24,320 bases of DNA from a bacterium (lineage in GTDB: Bacteria; UBP15; UBA6099; DSWB01), in NCBI GenBank assembly GCA_020061125.1, contig JAGUYV010000469.1:1-24320 (forward strand), in the 5' to 3' direction. The translations under genes were made by a program, and so were the position numbers. The notes beneath the pieces were generated by a model, which worked only from the letters and a program-made list of their open reading frames with translations, was not told the DNA's origin and made no database searches. The stretch's first letter is position 1. Every line of letters begins with the position of its first letter. Of the stretch, positions 1 to 7,723 are shown one piece after another.

Positions 1-157
1 CCAGGCAGTCCAGCGCCCCGTCTCCGCCGTCCGAGATGGGCGCCTGATCCACGCTCACGCCCGGAATGCTCTTCTTGAGCGCGCGCGCAATGATGCGGCC
101 CGCCTCCACCGAGGTCAGACTGCCCTTGAACGGGTTGCACGCCACAAGGATGTTCAT
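1..157 (-). CDS. Glycerate kinase, N-terminal fragment (runs off the left edge)
   Basis: Only the first 52 codons are present. The protein begins MNILVACNPFKGSLTSVEAG and continues to APISDGGDGALDCL. The N-terminal (D/N)xFKGSL segment and the DGGDG loop about 35 residues later are characteristic of the GarK/GlxK glycerate kinase family, which phosphorylates D-glycerate to 2-phosphoglycerate in the cytoplasm using ATP. The ATG lies 5 bases downstream of the sugar transferase stop on the same strand. A GAGG ribosome-binding site sits inside the last codons of that gene, so the two are probably cotranscribed and perhaps translationally coupled. The rest of the gene is outside the window, so integrity cannot be judged. 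Confidence 0.85.
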   Translation of the reverse strand, partial: MNILVACNPFKGSLTSVEAGRIIARALKKSIPGVSVDQAPISDGGDGALDCL

Positions 158-162
158 AAGCC

Positions 163-1488
163 TCACGCCTGCCGGGTACCGAATGTCAACCGCAGTATGT
201 GCTGCACGGTCTGGTACATGATCGCGAAGTCCAGCAGGGGATGATAGTTGTGAATGTAGAGCAGGTCGTATTTGAGCTTCATGTCCGCGTCCGAGTCGTA
301 CAGGCCGTTGACCTGCGCCAGGCCGGTCATGCCCGGCAGCACCTGCTTGCGCTCCCTGTACGCTGGGTTGCGGGCCTCGAACTCCTGCACGAAATCCAGG
401 CGCTCGGGGCGCGGCCCCACCAGGCTCATCTGCCCGAGGATGACATTGAAAAGCTGGGGCAGTTCGTCAATTTTTGTCTGGCGTAGGATTTTGCCCACGG
501 GCGTGACGCGCGGGTCCGAGCGCGCGGCCAGCACAGGCCCGGTGTGCTTTTCCGCATCCGCCACCATGGTGCGCAGCTTGACGATGCGGAACAGGCAGCC
601 ATTTTTGCCGACCCGCTCCTGGGTGTAGAAGGCCGGGCCGCGCGAGGTGAGCTTCACGGCCAGCGCGCCCAGCGCAAGCACGGGCAGGGCCGGTATCAGC
701 AGAAGCGCGGACAGGGCCAGATCCATAAGCCGCTTGAGCAGCAGCATGCGCCGCAGGATGGGTTTTTTGGACATGAAAATCAGCGGCACATCTCCCAGCA
801 CCGTGTGGTGCAGCGCGCCCGCCACGATGTCGCACGCCTCGGGCACCATGTACACGGACACTCCCGGGTGCTTGAGGATAATATCGAAGCCCAGGGCGCG
901 CGTGCCGCGCATGCTGTCCGTGATGATCACGCAGTCCGCGCCCTGGGCTTTAATGGCTTGGTGCAGGGCGTCGGCGTCGCACTGGGGCAGGGACGCGGCG
1001 TGCGCGAACCGTTTGCGCGGGTCCGCGGCGATGAACTGCTCCAGGCTTGCAATCCTTTCCTGGTTGCCGTAAAGAATCACGCGCCGCACGGGCAGTCCGC
1101 GCAGAAACCGGTCCTGCGCGAAAATGCGGAACACGGAAAACGCCAGAAGCAGGCACAGGTAGGACAGGATGAAAACCGTGCGGGGAAACGCGAAGTCGCG
1201 GCTGATGAAGGTAAGCGCGATGATGCCTATGGTGCCGAAGGATACGGAAGTAAACACCTTGAAAAAGATGCTTAATGCGTCGTCGTCCTCGTTGTTGTCG
1301 TACAGGCCCTGCACATAAAACAGCACGATGTAAACCAGGGTGATGTATTCCCAGGTGTTGTAGTACGCCCGGATGTTGCGCTCGGGCACGAACCCGAGAA
1401 AGCGGATGGAAAAGGTCGCCAGAATACAGCCGTTGACGAGCAGTGCGTCAATCAGCGCAAGAGCCAGCGGATGTCTCCAGAGTTTCAA
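163..1488 (-). CDS. Polyprenyl-phosphate sugar-1-phosphate transferase (WbaP/WcaJ-like, long form)
   Basis: Membrane enzyme that starts exopolysaccharide or O-antigen repeat synthesis by moving a sugar-1-phosphate from a nucleotide sugar to undecaprenyl phosphate. Numbered from the TTG at 1488 (441 aa), it has about four N-terminal membrane segments (roughly 8-32, 48-63, 83-95, 105-123), a Rossmann-like middle domain (135-239), and a membrane-anchored catalytic domain from 250 on. The catalytic domain carries FRIVKLRTM, the Asp341-Glu342 dyad in KIDELPQL, VGPRPE (357-362) and LPGMTGLAQVNG, the hallmarks of the bacterial sugar transferase family (PF02397). There is no ATG near the start. The frame is open to a TTG at 1530 (455 aa) that lacks a ribosome-binding site, whereas the TTG at 1488 has GAGG 8 bases upstream and begins just before the first membrane helix. 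The exact sugar cannot be read from sequence. Confidence 0.9.
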   Translation of the reverse strand: MKLWRHPLALALIDALLVNGCILATFSIRFLGFVPERNIRAYYNTWEYITLVYIVLFYVQGLYDNNEDDDALSIFFKVFTSVSFGTIGIIALTFISRDFAFPRTVFILSYLCLLLAFSVFRIFAQDRFLRGLPVRRVILYGNQERIASLEQFIAADPRKRFAHAASLPQCDADALHQAIKAQGADCVIITDSMRGTRALGFDIILKHPGVSVYMVPEACDIVAGALHHTVLGDVPLIFMSKKPILRRMLLLKRLMDLALSALLLIPALPVLALGALAVKLTSRGPAFYTQERVGKNGCLFRIVKLRTMVADAEKHTGPVLAARSDPRVTPVGKILRQTKIDELPQLFNVILGQMSLVGPRPERLDFVQEFEARNPAYRERKQVLPGMTGLAQVNGLYDSDADMKLKYDLLYIHNYHPLLDFAIMYQTVQHILRLTFGTRQA

Positions 1489-1587
1489 TCGTGCAGCCTC
1501 ATTCCAATGCGGTGCAGCGCGCAAACGCAAAACAACGGCGCGCGCCGCGCCAGGGCCGTATCCGCCCCTGCTTGAAAAACGATTTCA

Positions 1588-1616
1588 ATTATAAGGGTTT
1601 CCGGATCTCATTGCAA
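1588..1616 (-). promoter_or_regulatory. Sigma70-type promoter for the sugar transferase gene
   Basis: On the minus strand, TTGCAA (1616-1611), a 17-base spacer and a perfect TATAAT (1593-1588). The start point would be near 1581, leaving a leader of about 90 bases to the TTG at 1488. Spacing is ideal and the -35 matches 4 of 6. Confidence 0.55.
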
Positions 1617-1662
1617 AAACGCGCGCGCGAATTCTAAATAAACAGGCGGGCGCACGAGCCGC

Positions 1663-1668
1663 TATAAT
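1663..1668 (+). promoter_or_regulatory. Perfect -10 element (TATAAT) upstream of the radical SAM gene
   Basis: TATAAT lies 35 bases before the ATG at 1704. No convincing -35 is found 16-18 bases upstream, so this is a partial promoter call and may need an activator. Confidence 0.4.
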
Positions 1669-1703
1669 GACACTAAAGACAGTGGCGAGAGGTGATGCGG
1701 CCC

Positions 1704-2576
1704 ATGCAGTACGACGAACCCCTGTTCCGGCCTCCGAGCGAGGCCCATTCCCTGATCCTCCAGGCCACGCTTGGCTGCTCCAACAACACCTGCCTGTTCT
1801 GCGGCATGTACAAGATGAAAAAATTCAAGGTGCGGCCGTTCGAGGCGTTCAAAAAAGATGTTCTCGAATGCGCGCAATACATGCCCGGCGCGCGGCGCAT
1901 CTTTTTGGCCGATGGCGACGCCCTGGTCATGAGCATGTCCCATTTCACAAAAGTCTTGCGTCTGCTCTATGCAAAATTTCCGAATTTGGAACGCGTGACC
2001 TGCTACGCCAATCCCATCAATCTGCTCAACAAAAGCATGGGCGAGCTGCGCCAGCTCCGCGAGGAAGGGCTGGACATCCTCTACCTGGGCATGGAGTCGG
2101 GCAACGACGAGGTGCTAAAAAGAATCGCCAAAGGCTCAACACGAGCGGAAATTCTCGAAGCGGGCCGCAAGGCGCTGGACGCCGGGTTCCCCCTGTCCGT
2201 CACGGTCATCCTCGGGCTTGGCGGCAGGAAATTGTCCGAGGCGCACATCCGCGACACCGCGTCCCTGTGCTCGGAGTTGAACCCCACATATTTGAGCGCG
2301 CTCACGCTCATGCTCGGCCCGCTCGAGGGCTATTTCGCCAAAACCCAGGGGCCGGATTTCGATTTTCTGGACAAGCTGGACATGCTGCGCGAGGTGCGCG
2401 GACTGGTGAGCGCGCTCGAAACAAGCGGCACGGTGTTCCGCACCAACCATGCGTCCAATTATCTTCCGCTCAAAGGCGTGTTGAGCCGGGACCGCGCGCA
2501 ACTGCTGTCCGCCATTGACGCGGCCCTCGCCGACCCGGACAGGTATCTCAAGCCGGAATTCCTGCGCGCGTTGTGA
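1704..2576 (+). CDS. Radical SAM protein (COG1032-like) with a CX4CX2C cluster motif
   Basis: Cytoplasmic iron-sulfur enzyme that would cleave S-adenosylmethionine to a 5'-deoxyadenosyl radical; the substrate is unknown. Numbered from ATG 1704 (290 aa), the cluster cysteines are C25, C30 and C33 in LGCSNNTCLFCGMYK. The spacing is therefore CX4CX2C rather than the canonical CX3CX2C. A later YLGMESGNDEVLKRI segment is the usual radical SAM beta-strand with Gly and Glu contacts to SAM, and TVILGLGG is another conserved core strand. There is no B12-binding domain and no extra cluster domain; the length is that of a bare radical SAM core plus a short tail. Start choice is uncertain: GTG 1692, ATG 1695 and ATG 1704 are all in frame. 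I prefer 1704 because GAGAGG (1687-1692) is 11 bases upstream, while it is too close to 1695. Confidence 0.85.
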   Translation: MQYDEPLFRPPSEAHSLILQATLGCSNNTCLFCGMYKMKKFKVRPFEAFKKDVLECAQYMPGARRIFLADGDALVMSMSHFTKVLRLLYAKFPNLERVTCYANPINLLNKSMGELRQLREEGLDILYLGMESGNDEVLKRIAKGSTRAEILEAGRKALDAGFPLSVTVILGLGGRKLSEAHIRDTASLCSELNPTYLSALTLMLGPLEGYFAKTQGPDFDFLDKLDMLREVRGLVSALETSGTVFRTNHASNYLPLKGVLSRDRAQLLSAIDAALADPDRYLKPEFLRAL

Positions 2577-2611
2577 GGGCGGACGCGGCCGCCTCGCAAA
2601 CCTCGTTCGAG

Positions 2612-2640
2612 TTGATGATCCCCCTTCGGGCTGATACCAT
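2612..2640 (+). promoter_or_regulatory. Candidate sigma70 promoter for hldD
   Basis: TTGATG (2612-2617), a 17-base spacer, then TACCAT (2635-2640). Each hexamer matches 4 of 6. The predicted start near 2647 gives a leader of about 64 bases. No terminator was found between the radical SAM gene and hldD, so readthrough is also possible. Confidence 0.35.
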
Positions 2641-2710
2641 ATTAAAAACCGGCGCGAACAGATTTTCGCGTCCCTTTGCGGTTCAATCTCATTTTTAAGG
2701 AGCAGTCCCC

Positions 2711-3673
2711 ATGTACATCGTCACCGGGGCCGCGGGTTTCATCGGCAGTGAAATCGTCAAGGCGCTCAACGACAGGGGCGTCACCGACATCCTGGCTGTG
2801 GACGACCTGTCCAACGGCCAGAAAATCTTCAACCTCAACGATTGCCGGTTCTCGGACTACATGGACATGGACGATCTTCTGGACGCCATGGAGGGCAACG
2901 CCTTCGGCAAGGTTACGGCCATCCTGCACCAGGGCGCATGCTCGGACACCATGGAATACGACGGCCGTTACATGATGGATGTGAATTTTTCCTATTCCAA
3001 ACAGGTGCTGAACTACGCGGCCGCGAACAGGATTCCACTCGTGTACGCGTCCAGCGCGTCAACCTACGGCAACAACACCACATTCGTCGAGGATCCCGAA
3101 AACGAAAAACCCATCAATGTGTACGCCTTTTCCAAATATGCGTTTGACATGCATGTGCGCAGCCGCATGAAGTATCTGGAATCCACAGTCGTGGGCCTGC
3201 GCTATTTCAATGTGTACGGGGTTCGCGAAACCTTCAAGGGCCGCATGGCGTCCATGGTGTATCAGCTTTACAAGCAGTTGCGCAACACGGGCGTGGCCAA
3301 ATTGTTTGAGGGCACGGACGGGTATCCGGACGGAGGCCAGGAGCGCGACTTCGTGTTCGTGGGGGATGTGGCCAAAGTGAATCTGTTCTTCGCCCAGGGA
3401 CCGGCGCGCCAGGGCATTTTCAACACGGGCACGGGAGCGGCGCGCTCCTTCAACGACATCGCAAGCACCCTCATCAAACTTATGGGCAAAGGCCGCATCG
3501 AGTACATTCCGTTCAACGCCACGCTCAAGGGCAAGTACCAGAGTTTCACGCAGGCGGATGTGTCGGCGCTGCGCGCAGCGGGTTACTCCGCGCCCTTCGC
3601 CACCCTGGAGCAGGGCATCGAGGAATGTTACGAGCAATGGGAAGCGCGTGCGGGCGCGCTGCCCGAAGACTAG
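2711..3673 (+). CDS. hldD: ADP-L-glycero-D-manno-heptose 6-epimerase
   Basis: Converts ADP-D-glycero-beta-D-manno-heptose to the L-glycero form, the last step in making the heptose donor for the LPS inner core, in the cytoplasm with bound NADP. The 320-residue protein follows the family along its whole length (E. coli RfaD/HldD is 310). It has the Rossmann loop TGAAGFIGS (5-13), HQGACSDT (73-80), the catalytic Tyr138-x3-Lys142 in YAFSK, RYFNVYG (164-170), the RDFVFVGDV strand (212-220) and LRAAGY near the end. A short Gly/Pro-rich insertion (about 201-210) precedes RDF compared with E. coli. AAGGAG lies 8 bases before the ATG. It shows that the organism builds a heptose-containing LPS core; no other LPS core gene lies in the window. 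Confidence 0.96.
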   Translation: MYIVTGAAGFIGSEIVKALNDRGVTDILAVDDLSNGQKIFNLNDCRFSDYMDMDDLLDAMEGNAFGKVTAILHQGACSDTMEYDGRYMMDVNFSYSKQVLNYAAANRIPLVYASSASTYGNNTTFVEDPENEKPINVYAFSKYAFDMHVRSRMKYLESTVVGLRYFNVYGVRETFKGRMASMVYQLYKQLRNTGVAKLFEGTDGYPDGGQERDFVFVGDVAKVNLFFAQGPARQGIFNTGTGAARSFNDIASTLIKLMGKGRIEYIPFNATLKGKYQSFTQADVSALRAAGYSAPFATLEQGIEECYEQWEARAGALPED

Positions 3674-3686
3674 GGCGCGGCGCCCT
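3672..3686. terminator. Short GC-rich inverted repeat between convergent genes
   Basis: AGGGCGC, one base, then GCGCCCT, covering the 16-base gap between the hldD stop and the response regulator stop. It lacks a T-run on either strand, so termination is a guess from position only. Confidence 0.25.
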
Positions 3687-3689
3687 GCA

Positions 3690-4088
3690 TCAGCCCACGA
3701 CCGACGCGCGCGCCACGGCGTAGCGTAGCGAGCGCACAAGCTGGTACCCGTCTATGAATCCCTTGACAAGATAATCCTGCGCGCCCTGCTGCACGGCCTG
3801 CACCGCGGTTTTTTCATCGTCGTTGCCCGTGAGCACCACGATGGGCGTGTCCCCGGCCTTGTCCCGCAGACGGTAAAAGGTTTCGATGCCGTGGCTGTCG
3901 GGTAGCCACAGGTCGGACAAAACAATGTCCGCATCCTCGCGGTCCAGAGCCTCGAAGGCCTGTGTCAGCCGCAGGCAATGCGTAATCAGAAACCCCTCGC
4001 CGCCGAATTCAAGCAGCATTTCCGAAATCAGATCCGCATCTCCTGCATTGTCCTCAATCAGCAATAACTTGATGTTCCGTTCGCTCAT
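3690..4088 (-). CDS. Single-domain response regulator (receiver only)
   Basis: A 132-residue CheY-like receiver with no output domain. It begins MSERNIKLLLIEDNAGDADL. The acidic pair is E12-D13, the phospho-acceptor is D59 in LSDLWLPDSHG, the switch Thr is T87 in VVLTGND, and the conserved Lys is K109 in YLVKG. The start at 4088 is fixed by a strong GGGGGAGG site 6 bases upstream; the frame is open further upstream, but that part overlaps the preceding gene. The gene overlaps the preceding receiver gene by 35 bases and is the last of three genes transcribed from the histidine kinase. It probably relays phosphate or acts by protein contact. Its output partner cannot be read from the sequence. 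Confidence 0.92.
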   Translation of the reverse strand: MSERNIKLLLIEDNAGDADLISEMLLEFGGEGFLITHCLRLTQAFEALDREDADIVLSDLWLPDSHGIETFYRLRDKAGDTPIVVLTGNDDEKTAVQAVQQGAQDYLVKGFIDGYQLVRSLRYAVARASVVG

Positions 4089-4527
4089 GGGCGCCTCCCC
4101 CTGGCAGTTTCGCCGTGTGAAACCAGAATGTTTCGATGCTCTGGAACACGCGCGCATATTCGTCGAAATCCATAGGTTTTGTGATGTAGCAGTTTGCATT
4201 GTTTCTGTACGACTTGCAGATGTCCGAGTGGTTTTCCGAAGCCGAGAACACGATGACCGGAATGTGGCGGAAGCGGTCGTCGCCCTTGATTGCGGTCAGC
4301 ACTTCCATGCCGCTGACGCCGGGAAGGTTCAAGTCCAGGATGATGAGACGGGGCAGGCCGTCGCGCGCGGCGCGTTCGAGGCGCCGGAGCGCATCCTCGC
4401 CGTCGCGCGCCACATGCAGCGCGCCCGCGTTGCTGCTGGACTCGAAGTATTCCAGGGCCAGATCCACATCACCGGGGTTGTCCTCCACCAGAAGAACCCA
4501 CATGCCGTCGCGCGCGCCGTGCGTCAT
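4054..4527 (-). CDS. Rcp1-like single-domain response regulator
   Basis: A 157-residue receiver starting MTHGARDGMWVLLVEDNPGD. Acidic residues are E15-D16, the phospho-acceptor is D65 in ILDLNLPG, the switch Ser is S95 in IVFSAS, and the conserved Lys is K117 in YITKPMD. The ending SIETFWFHTAKLP matches the Rcp1 family, receivers that pair with phytochrome-type and multi-PAS histidine kinases. The start is set by GGGAGG 6-7 bases upstream. Its ATG overlaps the kinase stop codon as ATGA, a 4-base overlap that implies translational coupling, and its 3' end overlaps the next receiver by 35 bases. Cytoplasmic; most likely the direct phosphate acceptor of the neighbouring kinase. Confidence 0.93.
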   Translation of the reverse strand: MTHGARDGMWVLLVEDNPGDVDLALEYFESSSNAGALHVARDGEDALRRLERAARDGLPRLIILDLNLPGVSGMEVLTAIKGDDRFRHIPVIVFSASENHSDICKSYRNNANCYITKPMDFDEYARVFQSIETFWFHTAKLPGGGAHERTEHQVIAD

Positions 4528-7256
4528 GACCCTGCCTCCCTGTCTGGAATGGTGAAGAAGAATGTTGACCCCTGGCCCTGGCCGGATTCGACCCAGATGC
4601 GGCCGTGGTGGTGTTCCACGGCTTTTTTGCATACGGACAGACCGATGCCCGTTCCCTGAAATTCGTCCCTGGTGTGAAGCCGCTGGAAGATTTTGAAGAT
4701 GCGCTCGTGGTGCTCGGGCGGAATGCCGATGCCGTTGTCGCTCACCGAGAACACCCATTCGCCGTGGCCGCGTTCCGCGCTCACATGGACATGCGGCGCG
4801 GGATCCGTGCAGTATTTCAGGCCGTTGGCCACAAGGTTCTGCAACAACTGGCCCAGCAGCGCCGGGGCCGCCTGCACTTCGGGTAGGTCCGAATATGTGA
4901 TCCGCGCGTTTTTCTCGCTCACGGTCGCGCTCAAGTCGCCGGCAATGCGCTCGATCAGCGCGGTGCAGTCCACGGTTTCGAAATCGCCGTTCACACGGCC
5001 CACGCGCGAATAATCCAGAAGCGCGGAGATGAGTTTCTGCATGCGCATGGCGCCGTCCACGGCGTAGCCGATGAACTTGTCCGCCTTTTCGTCGAGCTGG
5101 CCCTTGTAGCGCCGCTCCAGGAGCTGCATATAGCTGACCACCATGCGCAGAGGCTCCTTGAGGTCATGCGAGGCCACATAAGCGAATTCTTCCAGCTCTC
5201 TGTTGGATCGTTCCAAATCGTCCATGGCCTGGCGCAACTGCTCGCGCGCTTTGTTCCGTTCCGTGATGTCGCGGATGATGCCGACCGCGCCCCAGCCGCG
5301 GGGCAGCCTGCGCGCGGCCAGAGACATCTCGATGGGGAACCGGTCTCCGTTTTTGTTGATTGCGGCCAGCTCCAGGGTTTTCCCAACCGCGGCGCCCTCG
5401 CCGGTCTTCTGGAACGAAGCGAACGCCTTGCCGTGCGCCTCGTGAAATTCGGCAGGCGCCAGAAGCCGGTGCAGATTTTGTCCGGTTGCTTCTTCCTGCG
5501 AATATCCGAACATGCGCGCGGCCGCGGGATTCCAGAACGAGATGTCTCCCTCTTCGTCAATCATGACGATGGCGTCCTGCGTGGTGTCCGTGATTGTCCG
5601 CAAGCGCCCTTCGCTCAATCGCAGGGCGTCGTCCGCCAGTTTCTGCTCCGTGATGTTGTTGTGGGAAATGACCGCGAGCGGGGAATCCGAACCCTGAAGC
5701 GGGCGCACGATCATTCTGAACCAGCGGAGTTCGTCCGGGCTGTGGCAGGGGTATTCGAGCCGGAATTCATCGAGCTTGCCATCCAGAACAAGGCGGATGC
5801 CGTGCGCGGCGTCGTGCGCCAGGGCGTCGCCCTGGCGCGCCGCGGCTTCGCACACCTGAAAGTAGTTCCAGTCCTTGTAATCTCCGCGCCCGCCGTTTTC
5901 CCCGGAGAACCGGTCCCACGCCGCGTTGGTGTAGCGGATTGAACCCCGGCCGTCGAGGATGCAGATGTTGCTGGAAAGCGAATCAAGAATGGACGACACG
6001 AACCGCTCCTGGTGCGCGATGCGCCGCTCCATGGCCTTGCGTTCGGTGATGTCCACGGTAATGCCGAGCAGGCCGCCCACGCTGCCGTCGGGATTGTTGA
6101 AGGTGGCTTTGTGGAAGATGACATCGCGCGGCCCGGTGCGGGGATTGTTCATCTGCCCCTCATAGGCATGGCGGCCCGGTTCACGCAGGAGTTTGGTGTC
6201 GGCTTCATGGTACACTTCAGCCAGTTGCCGAGGCCAGAGGTCGAACACGGTTTTGCCCGCAAGCTGTTCGCGGGGCGTGCCCGCATGTTCCTCGAACGCC
6301 TTGTTGCAGCCCAGATACCGGCCTTTTTCGTCTTTGTAGAACACGGGCGCGGGGATGGTGTCGAGCAGCGTGTTCAGAAACATGTTTCTGGCTTCGAGTT
6401 CCATCTCCGCGTATTTCAGATTCGTAATATCAAAACCGGTGACCAGCGCCTGTCTGGCCCCTGTCTGGTCCCGGTACGCTTTCAAGAAAATCTTGTGAAT
6501 ACGGCCCCGCGCGTCCGCGCACTCGCGGGTCATTTCTTGACCGTTTGCCGCGTCGTCGAACAATTTCTGGATTGGGCAATCCGGGCACGGCGCCGCACGG
6601 CCCCAGAGGATGTCGTGGCATTTCCTGTTTGCATGCGCGCCGAAATGTTTCGTGAATACACTGTTGGCGTAGCGCACGGTGAGGGACTGATCAATGGAAC
6701 AGATGAACGCGTTCGTGGTTTCGAGCAGTGTGTTGAATTTTCTGCGTTCGGCCTCCAGCGCCTGCTGCGCCTTTTGCGCATCCTCGATGTTGCGGAACAC
6801 GCCCTGGATGATGTCGCGGCCGTTGATGCGGGTTCCCGAAACCGAAATCTGCACCGGAATCTCGCGTCCGGACGCGTGCGCCACCACTGCCTGCCTGCGG
6901 CCTGTAATGCCTCCCGAGGCGTGCTGCTCGAACATCTCGCGGTAGAAGTCGCGCCTGTTTGCAGGATGCAGATCCATCTGGGACATGCCCAGCAGCTCGC
7001 TTCTGGGCCGGCCCATGAGGTCCTCGGCCGCGCGATTCACGCGCACTATGATTCCCGTGGCGGCGTCAGCCCAGAAAATCGCGTCCAGCGCATTCTCGAA
7101 CGCCAGCCGGAATTCCTGGTCCGTGTCCGCATGCGCGCAGTCCGGCGCCGGAAGCAGCGACGCCGCGGCCGCGGCGCTGCCGTTGCCTTCAGGCGCGCCG
7201 GATTCCCCGCGGGCCTGGCCATTACCACAATCCTTGCGCTCTGAATCGGTCCCCAT
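4524..7256 (-). CDS. Soluble multi-PAS sensor histidine kinase (five PAS domains, HisKA, HATPase)
   Basis: A 910-residue cytoplasmic kinase with no membrane segment. PAS-like domains lie at about 47-160, 170-281, 288-404, 411-537 and 547-665, most ending in the typical DIT-type strand (e.g. VDITERK). The second contains C213 and a CPDC pair (C224, C227). The dimerisation/phospho-acceptor region has H697 in YVASHDLKEPLR. The ATPase domain shows an N-box (N807, N811), DNGIGI (840-845), an F-box (IFKIFQRLH) and GTGIGL (868-873). The start at 7256 is chosen because GAGGAG lies 5-6 bases upstream. The frame stays open to TTG 7409 and includes ATG 7289, but neither has a ribosome-binding site. It heads the operon with two receiver genes and is divergent from an NtrC-type regulator. 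The signal is unknown; no heme or flavin motif stands out. Confidence 0.94.
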   Translation of the reverse strand: MGTDSERKDCGNGQARGESGAPEGNGSAAAAASLLPAPDCAHADTDQEFRLAFENALDAIFWADAATGIIVRVNRAAEDLMGRPRSELLGMSQMDLHPANRRDFYREMFEQHASGGITGRRQAVVAHASGREIPVQISVSGTRINGRDIIQGVFRNIEDAQKAQQALEAERRKFNTLLETTNAFICSIDQSLTVRYANSVFTKHFGAHANRKCHDILWGRAAPCPDCPIQKLFDDAANGQEMTRECADARGRIHKIFLKAYRDQTGARQALVTGFDITNLKYAEMELEARNMFLNTLLDTIPAPVFYKDEKGRYLGCNKAFEEHAGTPREQLAGKTVFDLWPRQLAEVYHEADTKLLREPGRHAYEGQMNNPRTGPRDVIFHKATFNNPDGSVGGLLGITVDITERKAMERRIAHQERFVSSILDSLSSNICILDGRGSIRYTNAAWDRFSGENGGRGDYKDWNYFQVCEAAARQGDALAHDAAHGIRLVLDGKLDEFRLEYPCHSPDELRWFRMIVRPLQGSDSPLAVISHNNITEQKLADDALRLSEGRLRTITDTTQDAIVMIDEEGDISFWNPAAARMFGYSQEEATGQNLHRLLAPAEFHEAHGKAFASFQKTGEGAAVGKTLELAAINKNGDRFPIEMSLAARRLPRGWGAVGIIRDITERNKAREQLRQAMDDLERSNRELEEFAYVASHDLKEPLRMVVSYMQLLERRYKGQLDEKADKFIGYAVDGAMRMQKLISALLDYSRVGRVNGDFETVDCTALIERIAGDLSATVSEKNARITYSDLPEVQAAPALLGQLLQNLVANGLKYCTDPAPHVHVSAERGHGEWVFSVSDNGIGIPPEHHERIFKIFQRLHTRDEFQGTGIGLSVCKKAVEHHHGRIWVESGQGQGSTFFFTIPDREAGS

Positions 7257-7289
7257 TGCAGCTCCTCTTAGTAATTTGTCATTTTCCAT

Positions 7290-7305
7290 GTCAAGAATCG
7301 TGCCA
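7290..7305 (-). promoter_or_regulatory. Sigma54-like promoter upstream of the histidine kinase operon
   Basis: Minus strand TGGCACG-N4-TTGAC: a perfect -24 half and correct spacing (10 bases between GG and the -12 dinucleotide), but GA instead of GC at -12. The start point would fall near 7279, about 23 bases before the kinase ATG and after the alternative ATG at 7289, which agrees with 7256 as the true start. Confidence 0.5.
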
Positions 7306-7324
7306 TGCGCGGCATCGGCGCATG
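7304..7324. repeat. Inverted repeat overlapping the kinase -24 element
   Basis: CATGCGC, 7 bases, GCGCATG: a perfect 7-bp dyad of operator size. It touches the first bases of the sigma54-like -24 element of the kinase operon. It could bind a regulator that blocks or positions polymerase; no family is recognised. Confidence 0.5.
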
Positions 7325-7522
7325 CGACTGCCAACCGAAATTTCAAATCCTGCGCATTCACAGATGTTTTGTTAAATCGGCAACAAGGATTTTGCGGTAA
7401 CCAATGCAAATCACAGTAGCATTCGAGTCACAATGTAGCAGCCGGACTCCTGCAAACTTGTGCTTTCACGACACTATGATGCGAAACGACATCTGCAAGC
7501 ACGGAATATTTTTGCTTACAGG

Positions 7523-7551
7523 TGGACTTTGCGTAGCCAATGAGGTACAAT
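7523..7551 (+). promoter_or_regulatory. Candidate sigma70 promoter reading toward the NtrC-type regulator
   Basis: TGGACT (7523-7528), a 17-base spacer, TACAAT (7546-7551); matches of 4 and 5 of 6. It would give a leader of nearly 300 bases before the regulator start, or a short untranslated RNA. Confidence 0.35.
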
Positions 7552-7629
7552 CAAAACACTGGACCCGGCTCTGGCGTATTGAAATTGCTGCATTGTCGCA
7601 CTTGTGCTTCACTCGGCTTGCCGGCATTT

Positions 7630-7644
7630 CTGCAAAAATTGCAG
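7630..7644. repeat. CTGCAA-AAA-TTGCAG inverted repeat
   Basis: A perfect 6-bp dyad with a 3-base centre, 43 bases upstream of the sigma54-like element at 7688. It shares the CTGCAA word with single copies at 7450 and 7493. Possible activator binding site. Confidence 0.4.
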
Positions 7645-7687
7645 CTTTTGTTGGGGGGGGCGCAAAAGTGGCTGCGGCTGCGGGGGC

Positions 7688-7703
7688 TGGCACTGATTTT
7701 GAT
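7688..7703 (+). promoter_or_regulatory. Sigma54-like promoter upstream of the NtrC-type regulator
   Basis: TGGCAC-N5-TTGAT with exact -24/-12 spacing but GA rather than GC at -12. The predicted start near 7714 leaves a leader of about 135 bases. It has the same form as the elements before the kinase and the DUF342 gene, which suggests autoregulation. Confidence 0.4.
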
Positions 7704-7723
7704 TACACATTCTTCAAAAACAA

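Noticed and set aside
7266-7294. TTGACA on the minus strand as a sigma70 -35 for the kinase
   Set aside because: No acceptable -10 follows at 16-18 bases, and the start would collide with the ribosome-binding site. The same bases fit the sigma54-like element better.
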